DNA of 64,000 nucleotides from contig NZ_BAABGM010000011.1 in the NCBI RefSeq assembly GCF_039541575.1, positions 62,001-126,000 of the forward strand, written 5' to 3'. Within the stretch, counting starts at the first letter, position 1; each line of letters opens with the position of its first letter. The notes under the pieces were generated by a model. That model saw only the letters and a list, made by a program, of their open reading frames with translations, was not told the DNA's origin and ran no database searches. This document shows positions 55,895-62,349 of the stretch, in pieces. The stretch comes from Fodinibacter luteus (GTDB taxonomy: Bacteria > Actinomycetota > Actinomycetes > Actinomycetales > Dermatophilaceae). The translations under genes and the position numbers were made by a program.

Positions 55895-57385
55895 CTACGC
55901 TCCTCGGTCCTCCTCGCCGGCGCCGGGCTCGCCGAAGACGGTGCCCCGCGCCCGCGTCGTGTCGGTGCGGAACTCGGTGTACTGGTAGGGGTTGTCGAGG
56001 ACCTTGCCGTCGTCCTCCGGCAACGCGGGGTTCATGCCGGCCGTCCACGCCTCGTCGCCCATCGCGTCGACGAGGTGCTCGACCGTGGCCTCGGCCCGAC
56101 AGCGCAGGTCGGCGAGGTCGCACCCGACGAGGGCCCCCTCGTGCTTGACGACCCGGCCGTCGACGAGCACGGTGTGCACGTCGCCGCGCTGGGCCTGGAA
56201 GGCGACGTGACCGTACGGGTTGAGCAGCGGGAAGGACACCGGCGAGCGGTCGTTGCGGATGAGCACGACGTCGGCCTTGGCCCCGGGCACGAGCCGGCCG
56301 ATCTCGTCGCGGCCGAGGGCCCTCGCGCCGCCGCGGGTCGCCCAGTCGACGACGTGCTCGGCCCGCAGGTGCACGTTGGTCACCGTGTCGCCGGCGGCGT
56401 GCGCCTCCAGGTGCTCGCGCGAGCGGTCGGCGCCGAGCGTCGTGCGCATCGCCGAGAACAGGTCGCTGCTCCACCACACGCTCGTGTCCATCGACAGCGA
56501 CACCGGGATGTCGTGGCGGCGCAGCTGCCACGTGGGCGGGTAGCCCTGGCCGGCACTCTGCTCCGACTCGGTGGAGACCGACGCCGAGCCCCCCGTGGCC
56601 GCGATGCGGTGGTAGGAGTCGGTCGACAGGGTGGCGGCGTGGACGTAGACGCTGCGCTCGTCCATGAAGCCGTTCTCGTGCATGAGGCGGATGCCGTCGT
56701 CGTTCGTCGCGCCCCAGACCCCGGCGTGCGTCGTGACCGGGAGGTCGAGCTCGCGCGCCACCTCGAAGGCCGGGCGCTCGGGGAAGGCGGGGTCCCCGGT
56801 GACGTCGAAGGCCAGCTGCCAGCCGTAGAGGTCGCCCCGCCGGCGCTCGAGGAAGGAGTGCACCGCCGGGTCGGCCGTCCACTCCCACGGGCCGGCCTGG
56901 ATGTTGCCGTAGGCGAGCACGAAGCGCCCGGGCACCGCCTGGAGCGCGTCGACCGCGGCCTCGGCGTGCTCGACGGTCTGCAGCCCGTGCGACCAGTCGA
57001 CGGTCGTCGTCACGCCGGCCTCGAGGGCGTCCCAGGCGGAGAGCAGGTTGCCGGTGTGCACGTCCTCGGGCCGGAACTGGCGACCGTGCTCGAGGTAGTA
57101 CCAGACGAAGTACTGGGTCAGGGTCCAGTCGGCGCCGTAGCCGCGCATGGCGGTCTGCCACATGTGCCGGTGGGTGTCGACCATGCCGGGCATGACGATG
57201 CCTCCGGTCGCGTCGACCTCGAGGGCCCCGTCCGGCGCGGTCAGCCCGTGACCGACCTCGGCGACGCGGTCCCCGACGACGAGGACGTCCCCGCCGGTGA
57301 GCACCGTGTGGGCGTCGTCCATCGTGAGCACCGTGGCGTTCCGGAACAGCACCGGACGACCCTCGGCCACCTCGTCGTGAGCCAT
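55895..57385 (-). CDS. Amidohydrolase family protein (chlorohydrolase/deaminase-like)
   Basis: A 496-residue metal-dependent hydrolase. The metal-binding motif GMVDTHRHMWQ (His-x-His, about 68-77), GVTTTVDWSH, a His in PVTTHAGVWG, HAATLSTDSYHRI, and VSLSMDTSVWW (the catalytic Asp) fit the amidohydrolase/TrzN-AtzA-type group that deaminates or dechlorinates heterocycles. The substrate is unknown; here it sits divergent from a dioxygenase operon. ATG 57385 has GGGAG upstream; the frame extends to 57451 but that part looks non-coding. A predicted TTGACA-N18-GACAGT promoter precedes it. Confidence 0.85.
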   Translation of the reverse strand: MAHDEVAEGRPVLFRNATVLTMDDAHTVLTGGDVLVVGDRVAEVGHGLTAPDGALEVDATGGIVMPGMVDTHRHMWQTAMRGYGADWTLTQYFVWYYLEHGRQFRPEDVHTGNLLSAWDALEAGVTTTVDWSHGLQTVEHAEAAVDALQAVPGRFVLAYGNIQAGPWEWTADPAVHSFLERRRGDLYGWQLAFDVTGDPAFPERPAFEVARELDLPVTTHAGVWGATNDDGIRLMHENGFMDERSVYVHAATLSTDSYHRIAATGGSASVSTESEQSAGQGYPPTWQLRRHDIPVSLSMDTSVWWSSDLFSAMRTTLGADRSREHLEAHAAGDTVTNVHLRAEHVVDWATRGGARALGRDEIGRLVPGAKADVVLIRNDRSPVSFPLLNPYGHVAFQAQRGDVHTVLVDGRVVKHEGALVGCDLADLRCRAEATVEHLVDAMGDEAWTAGMNPALPEDDGKVLDNPYQYTEFRTDTTRARGTVFGEPGAGEEDRGA

Positions 57386-57407
57386 GACCTCTCCCGTTCC
57401 CGTCGGG

Positions 57408-57421
57408 CGGACGGATGTCCG
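57408..57421. promoter_or_regulatory. Operator copy 1: CGGACGGATGTCCG
   Basis: An inverted repeat with arms CGGAC/GTCCG, 22-35 bp past the predicted start of the amidohydrolase transcript. Matches the second copy at 57564 at 12 of 14 positions; likely bound by the IclR protein. Confidence 0.55.
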
Positions 57422-57449
57422 CTGGGCGGCGCCATCGCGCCGTGACCCC

Positions 57450-57479
57450 ACTGTCAGCGCGCGGGCCCGCCGCTGTCAA
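57450..57479 (-). promoter_or_regulatory. Promoter of the amidohydrolase/IclR unit
   Basis: On the minus strand TTGACA (57474-57479), 18 nt, GACAGT (57450-57455): a consensus -35 and an acceptable -10. Confidence 0.5.
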
Positions 57480-57517
57480 GACCTTGGACGGACCCGGCAT
57501 CCGCCCCGTTCTCGCTC

Positions 57518-57547
57518 TTGACACGGCGGAGGTGAGGCGGTGAGACT
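57518..57547 (+). promoter_or_regulatory. Promoter of the CoA-transferase/dioxygenase operon
   Basis: TTGACA (57518-57523), 18 nt, GAGACT (57542-57547): the mirror arrangement of the minus-strand promoter. A further TTGACG lies at 57560. Confidence 0.45.
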
Positions 57548-57563
57548 CGACGAACCGACTTGA

Positions 57564-57577
57564 CGGACAGTTGTCCG
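57564..57577. promoter_or_regulatory. Operator copy 2: CGGACAGTTGTCCG
   Basis: A 6-bp inverted repeat (extended to 7 by flanking A/T) just past the predicted start of the CoA-transferase operon; nearly identical to the copy at 57408. Confidence 0.55.
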
Positions 57578-57608
57578 TTTTGTGACGACGAGACGAGGAG
57601 GGGCGGCG

Positions 57609-58787
57609 ATGGCTGAGCGCACCGGGCCACTGGCAGGGCTGCTCGTCGCCGACTTCTCCCGCATCCTCGCGGGGCCCTACGCGACGATGCTGCTCGCCGA
57701 CCTCGGGGCGGAGGTCGTCAAGGTCGAGTCCCCGGGCGGCGACGACACCCGCACCTGGAGCCCTCCCGTGCGCGACGGCGTCTCGACGTACTACCTCGGC
57801 GTCAACCGCAACAAGCGGTCGGTCGCGCTCGACCTGCGGGACGCCGACGACCGCGCGGCCGCCCAGGAACTCGCCCGCCGCGCCGACGTGCTCGTCGAGA
57901 ACTTCAAGCCGGGGGGCCTGGCCCGGTTCGGGCTCGACCACGCGAGCGTCTCGGCGACCAACCCCCGCGTCGTCTACGCCTCGATCAGCGGGTTCGGCAG
58001 CGGGCCCGGGGGCCGCGACCTGCCCGGCTACGACCTCATGGTGCAGGCCATCTCCGGCCTCATGAGCCTCACCGGTGACCCGGACGGCCCGCCCTACCGG
58101 GCCGGCATCTCGGTCTTCGACGTCATGGCCGGCCTGCACGCGACGATCGGCGTGCTCGCCGCCCTCAACGCCCGGCGCGAGACCGGTGTCGGCCAGCACG
58201 TCGAGGTCAACCTGCTCTCGTCGGCCCTGTCCGGGCTCGTCAACCAGTCGAGCGCCTTCGTGGCCGGGGGGGTCGTGCCGTACCGGATGGGGAACAGCCA
58301 CCCGAGCCTGTTCCCCTACGAGCCGCTGCCCTGCGCCGACGGCGACCTCATCGTCACCGCCGGCAACGACGGACAGTTCCGCCGGCTCGTCGAGGTGCTC
58401 GGTGTCCCCGAGCTCGCCGACGACCCGCGCTTCCTCGGCAACGAGGACCGCACGGCCCACCGCGACGAGCTGCGCCCGCTCCTCGTCGAGCGCCTCGCGA
58501 CCCGCACGGCGGCGGAGTGGTTCAGCGACATCACCGCGGCCGGCGTGCCGTGTGGGCCGATCAACACCGTCGACGGCGGGGTCGCCTTCGCCGAGTCGGT
58601 CGGCCTGGACCCGGTCGTCGTCGTCGGTGAGGGTGACGCCGCGGTCCCGTCGGTGCGCCACCCGATCCGGCTGTCGGCCACCCCTGCTGACTACGTCCTG
58701 CCGCCGCCGGCGCTCGACGAGCACGGTGCCGAGATCCGCCGCTGGCTCGCCGAGCCCACACGGCCCGGCACGGAGGGAGACGCATGA
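57609..58787 (+). CDS. Class III CoA-transferase
   Basis: A 392-residue family III CoA-transferase (CaiB/BaiF type). The N-terminal LLVADFSRILAGPYATMLLADLGAEVVKVESPGGDDTR and NRNKRSVALDL bind CoA; the catalytic Asp lies in DLPGYDLMVQAISG (about 140). It moves CoA between carboxylic acids. ATG 57609 has AGGAGG eight bases upstream; the in-frame GTG at 57582 lies before it. First gene of a five-gene operon; its stop overlaps the next start (ATGA). Confidence 0.9.
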   Translation: MAERTGPLAGLLVADFSRILAGPYATMLLADLGAEVVKVESPGGDDTRTWSPPVRDGVSTYYLGVNRNKRSVALDLRDADDRAAAQELARRADVLVENFKPGGLARFGLDHASVSATNPRVVYASISGFGSGPGGRDLPGYDLMVQAISGLMSLTGDPDGPPYRAGISVFDVMAGLHATIGVLAALNARRETGVGQHVEVNLLSSALSGLVNQSSAFVAGGVVPYRMGNSHPSLFPYEPLPCADGDLIVTAGNDGQFRRLVEVLGVPELADDPRFLGNEDRTAHRDELRPLLVERLATRTAAEWFSDITAAGVPCGPINTVDGGVAFAESVGLDPVVVVGEGDAAVPSVRHPIRLSATPADYVLPPPALDEHGAEIRRWLAEPTRPGTEGDA

Positions 58788-59572
58788 CGACCTACCCGAC
58801 GTCCCTCGGCACCTCGAGCGCCGACGAGATCCGGCTCCTCGGACAGGACCTCACCGCCGACCTCATGGGGAAGGTCGGCTTCGGCGAGCTCGCGTTCTGG
58901 CTCGTCGCGATGCGCCGCCCCACCGCCGGGGAGACCCGGGTCTTCGAGGCGGTGCTCGTCGCGCTCGCCGACCACGGCTTCACCCCGACGGCGATCGCGG
59001 CCCGGCTCACCTACCTGTCCGCGCCGGACTCGCTCCAGGGTGCCCTCGCGGCGGGCCTGCTCGGCGGTGGGTCCCGTTTCCTCGGTGTCACCGAGGACTG
59101 CGGGGCCTTCCTCCACGCCGTCGTCACCGACCTCGGCGAGGACCTCCCCGTGACGGACGAGCAGTGGGATGCCGTGGCCCTGGATGCCGTGCGCCGCACC
59201 CGGGAGGCGGGCCGGTACGTCCCGGGCCTGGGCCACCCGGTGCACAAGGACGGCGACCCCCGGACGCCGGTGCTCATCGCGCTGGCCGAGGAGGAGGGCC
59301 TGCGCGGCCCGCACCTGCGGCTCTTCGAGGCGGTCGGTCGCGTGCACGAGCAGGTGCTCGGCCGGCGGCTGCCGCTCAACGGCGCCGGCGTCTGCGGGGC
59401 GGCGCTGGCCGACCTCGGCCTGCCGGTCGAGATGCTGCGCGGGTTCGCCCTGCTGGCCCGGGCCGCCGGGCTCCTCGGCCAGATCGCCGAGGAGCGTCGT
59501 CGCCCCATCGGCATGGACGTCTACCTCGCCGTCGACCGCGCCGCGGAGTACGTCGACCCGACCGCCCCGTAA
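58784..59572 (+). CDS. Citryl-CoA lyase-like / citrate-synthase superfamily protein
   Basis: A 262-residue protein of the citrate-synthase fold, shortened relative to citrate synthases (about 370-430). PGLGHPVHKDGDPRTPVL carries the His-containing catalytic loop; LPLNGAGVCGAALADLGLP and LLARAAGLLGQIAEERRRPIGMDVY match citryl-CoA-lyase-like proteins. It probably makes or breaks a C-C bond next to a CoA thioester, following the CoA-transferase. The exact substrate is unknown. ATG 58784 overlaps the upstream stop (ATGA). Confidence 0.82.
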   Translation: MTTYPTSLGTSSADEIRLLGQDLTADLMGKVGFGELAFWLVAMRRPTAGETRVFEAVLVALADHGFTPTAIAARLTYLSAPDSLQGALAAGLLGGGSRFLGVTEDCGAFLHAVVTDLGEDLPVTDEQWDAVALDAVRRTREAGRYVPGLGHPVHKDGDPRTPVLIALAEEEGLRGPHLRLFEAVGRVHEQVLGRRLPLNGAGVCGAALADLGLPVEMLRGFALLARAAGLLGQIAEERRRPIGMDVYLAVDRAAEYVDPTAP

Positions 59573-59591
59573 CCCCGGAAGGAGACCCGCC

Positions 59592-60455
59592 ATGGCGAAG
59601 GTCGTCGCCGTCATCGCCTCGACGCACCACCCCTTCTACTACCGTGCGAGCACCGCGGTCGGGGAGGAGCGACCACCGTTCGCGGACGAGTGGGTCGCCA
59701 AGATCGAGCGGTTCCGCGAGACCCTGACCCGGGCCCGTCCCGACGTGCTCGTCATGGTCGGCAGCGACCACTTCCACCAGCTGTGGCTCGACAACATGCC
59801 GCAGTTCCTCGTCGGCAAGGCGCCTGCCTACGACGCCAACTGGTACAACGAGGAGCGCGAGTTCGGCCTGCCGCGGTTCCGGCTCGACGGGCACGAGGAG
59901 CTCTCGTCGCACATCCTGCGCGGCGGCCTGGACTCCGGTTTCGACCTCGCCTTCAGCAACGAGCTGCGGATCGACCACTCGATCACCTGCCCGATCATCA
60001 CCCTAAGGCCGCAGGCCGACCTGCCGATCGTGCCGATCTACACGAACATCTTCGCGCCGCCGCTGCCCCAGCCGAGGCGGTTCGTCGAGCTGGGCCGCAC
60101 GATCCGCGAGCTCGTCGAGTCGTGGCCGAGCGAACAGCGGGTCGCGATCATCGGCACCGGGCACCTGTCCCTCGAGCTCGGCGGCCCGCGCCAGTTCGGG
60201 CCACACGGCCCGGACCCCGAGTTCGACCACCGCGCCGTGCAGTGGATCGCGAACGGCGACCTCGACGGCTGCCTGCGCGAGGTGACCCTCGACAGCCTCC
60301 ACCTGCCCGGCAACGCGACCCACGGCTTCATGGACTTCATGCTCATGATGGGCGTGGCCGGGGAGAACGCGAGGGCCGATCACGTGGACTCCCTCGACCT
60401 CTTCCACACGATGGAGGCCTACTTCACCTGGTACCCGAACGGAGCGCCGGCATGA
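59592..60455 (+). CDS. LigB-type (class III) extradiol dioxygenase catalytic subunit
   Basis: A 287-residue protein of the protocatechuate 4,5-dioxygenase beta-subunit (LigB) family. Possible iron ligands lie in STHHPFYY (about 11-14) and in VGSDHFHQLW (about 58-62); IGTGHLSLELGG (about 182) carries the conserved His near the C-terminal half. Such enzymes cleave the ring of catechol-like acids next to the hydroxyls. ATG 59592 has AAGGAG eight bases upstream. Substrate unknown; gallate- or protocatechuate-like compounds are the family norm. Confidence 0.85.
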   Translation: MAKVVAVIASTHHPFYYRASTAVGEERPPFADEWVAKIERFRETLTRARPDVLVMVGSDHFHQLWLDNMPQFLVGKAPAYDANWYNEEREFGLPRFRLDGHEELSSHILRGGLDSGFDLAFSNELRIDHSITCPIITLRPQADLPIVPIYTNIFAPPLPQPRRFVELGRTIRELVESWPSEQRVAIIGTGHLSLELGGPRQFGPHGPDPEFDHRAVQWIANGDLDGCLREVTLDSLHLPGNATHGFMDFMLMMGVAGENARADHVDSLDLFHTMEAYFTWYPNGAPA

Positions 60456-60814
60456 GCACGTACCTCCTCGACAAGTTCCTCTACACCGTCGACCGCGACC
60501 CCGACCTCGTCGAGCGCTACCGCGAGGACCCTGCTGGGCTCGTCGCGTGGTGGGAGGCCACGCAGGCCAACCGCATCCTCAACGTGACCGACGGCGAGGC
60601 GAGCACGTGGCTCGCGTTCACCGACGCGGAGCGGGCCGCGCTCGTCGGGCACGACCACGTGGCGCTGTTCGCGATGGGCGCCCACCCGTTCCTCACCCTG
60701 ACCCTGTTCATCGCGATGTTCGAGCGCGACCACCCCGAGCCGTTGTCGTACCAGAAGGGCTACGGCGCGGCCCTCGCCCACTTCTCCCTGCCGTACCCCG
60801 ACATCGCGACCTGA
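60452..60814 (+). CDS. LigA-type small subunit of extradiol dioxygenase
   Basis: A 120-residue protein of the LigA family (alpha subunit of protocatechuate 4,5-dioxygenase): LLDKFLYTVDRDPDLVERYREDPAG opens the domain and FTDAERAALVGHDHVALFAMGAHPFL follows. It pairs with LigB in the known heteromeric enzymes. ATG 60452 overlaps the LigB stop by 4 nt (ATGA), so equimolar coupled synthesis is expected. Confidence 0.85.
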   Translation: MSTYLLDKFLYTVDRDPDLVERYREDPAGLVAWWEATQANRILNVTDGEASTWLAFTDAERAALVGHDHVALFAMGAHPFLTLTLFIAMFERDHPEPLSYQKGYGAALAHFSLPYPDIAT

Positions 60815-60816
60815 CC

Positions 60817-61794
60817 GTGCGCGCCGCGACCATCACCGCCCACGGCCGGCCGCCGGAGGTCCTCGACCGCCCCGACCCGGTGCCGGGCGACGGCGAGCTG
60901 CTCGTCGCGGTGACCGCCGTGCCCATCACCCCGCTCGACGTGCTCTGCGCGAGCGGCACGTCGTACTTCGGTGCCCCGGCGCTGCCGTACGTGCCCGGTG
61001 TGCAGGGGGTCGGGGTCGTCCGCTCCGGAGATCCCGACCTCGTCGGCCGGCGGGTCTGGTTCCCGAGCCCGGCCGGCATGGCCCCCGGCGACGGCGGCCT
61101 CGCCACCCTGGCCGTGGCCCGGGCCGCCGAGACGGTCGTCGTCGAGGCCGACCTGCCCGACACGACGGTCGCGGCCCTCGGCCTGTCGGCCGTCGCGGCG
61201 TGGGAGGTCCTCGAGGGGCGTGCCGCGCTGCGTCCCGGCGAGCAGGTGCTCGTCCTCGGCGCCGGCGGCGTCGTCGGTCAGGTGGCGGTGCAGGCCGCCC
61301 GGGTGCTCGGGGCCCGGCGGGTCGTGGCCGCGGCCCGCTCGCAGACCGGCCGGGACCGGGCCGCCGCCTGTGGTGCCGACGCGGTCGTCGACCTGCCCCC
61401 GGACGAGGATGCCGGCTCGCTCGCCGAGCGCCTGCGCGCCGCGTGCGACGGGCCGGTCGACGTCGTCGTCGACCCGCTCGCCGGTGTCCCGGGGACCGCC
61501 GCCGTCCTCCTCCTCGCCGACGGGGGCCGGCTCGTCAACCTCGGCAGCAGCGCCGGCCCGGCGCTCTCGGTCGACTCGGCGACGCTGCGCAGCCGGACGG
61601 CATCCGTCATCGGCCACACGAACAACGCGCTGACCGACGCCCGGCGCCGGGCCGTCTTCGGCATCGTGCTCGAGCACGCCGCGGCCGGGCGCATCGGGGT
61701 GTCGCACGACGTCGTCGACCTCGACGACACGCCCGCGGCGTGGGCCGAGGTGGCGGCCGGCCGGGCCGACCGTCGGGTCGTCGTCAGGCCCTGA
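60817..61794 (+). CDS. Medium-chain quinone oxidoreductase-like protein
   Basis: A 325-residue MDR-family NADPH:quinone oxidoreductase-like protein. ATITAHGRPPEVLDRPDPVPGDGELLVAV is the usual N-terminus; the NADPH site VLVLGAGGVVGQVAVQAARVLGA is at about 147-169; no catalytic zinc ligands are present. It may reduce an intermediate of the dioxygenase pathway. GTG 60817 is 2 bp after the LigA stop. The end overlaps the convergent DoxX gene by 11 bp. Confidence 0.85.
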   Translation: MRAATITAHGRPPEVLDRPDPVPGDGELLVAVTAVPITPLDVLCASGTSYFGAPALPYVPGVQGVGVVRSGDPDLVGRRVWFPSPAGMAPGDGGLATLAVARAAETVVVEADLPDTTVAALGLSAVAAWEVLEGRAALRPGEQVLVLGAGGVVGQVAVQAARVLGARRVVAAARSQTGRDRAAACGADAVVDLPPDEDAGSLAERLRAACDGPVDVVVDPLAGVPGTAAVLLLADGGRLVNLGSSAGPALSVDSATLRSRTASVIGHTNNALTDARRRAVFGIVLEHAAAGRIGVSHDVVDLDDTPAAWAEVAAGRADRRVVVRP

Positions 61795-62275
61795 ACCGTC
61801 TTCCTTTCGCCCGTCGTCGCGCGCGCCACGCCGCCCAGGCACCGGTCGACCACAGCGCCGCGGCGACGAGGGCCGGCTGGAGGAACAGCCGGACGAGCCG
61901 TGCCGAGTCGGTCTCGAGCCCGAAGGCCGCGGTGCCCGTGACGTACTGGCTCACGTTCCCGGGGAAGACGGCGACGAGGAACGCGGCGGTCACCCAGCCG
62001 ACGAGCGGCCGGTGGCGCCGGGGGGCGAACGCGAGCGCCGCCGCCAGGGCGAGCTCGACGACCCCGCTCACGGCGATGACCGCCTCGGGCCACGGCATCC
62101 ACGGTGGGACCTGGGCGCGGAACGCCTCGGCCGCGGTGAAGTGGCCGACCCCCGCGACCGCGAAGAGCACGGCGAGGAGCCAGCGGACCACCGCGCGCGG
62201 GACTGCGTCGCGGCGCTCGTCCGCGGCCTCCGGGCGCCCCGACGCGGCGGGCGCGGTCTCGTCAGGTCCGGTCAT
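61784..62275 (-). CDS. DoxX/MauE-like membrane protein
   Basis: A 163-residue protein with four transmembrane helices (about 27-48, 65-85, 88-108, 130-150). The segment WLLAVLFAVAGVGHFTAAEAFRAQVPPWMPWPEAVIAVSGVVELALAAAL is the DoxX-type core (G-x-x-H-F pattern, then P-W-x-P). Members are linked to redox and membrane stress, function mostly unknown. ATG 62275 chosen; no clear ribosome binding site. Confidence 0.8.
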   Translation of the reverse strand: MTGPDETAPAASGRPEAADERRDAVPRAVVRWLLAVLFAVAGVGHFTAAEAFRAQVPPWMPWPEAVIAVSGVVELALAAALAFAPRRHRPLVGWVTAAFLVAVFPGNVSQYVTGTAAFGLETDSARLVRLFLQPALVAAALWSTGAWAAWRARRRAKGRRFRA

Positions 62276-62304
62276 GACCCGACCCAACCACACCCGGGAA
62301 CGAG

Positions 62305-62334
62305 GGCGGGGCAGGCCCGAAGGCCTGCCCCGCC
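62305..62334 (-). terminator. Strong hairpin terminator
   Basis: GGCGGGGCAGGCC (62305-62317) pairs perfectly over 13 bp with 62322-62334 around a CGAA tetraloop, 15 bp past the nuclease stop codon. No U tract. Confidence 0.85.
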
Positions 62335-62349
62335 ATCAGCGGTAGCGCA

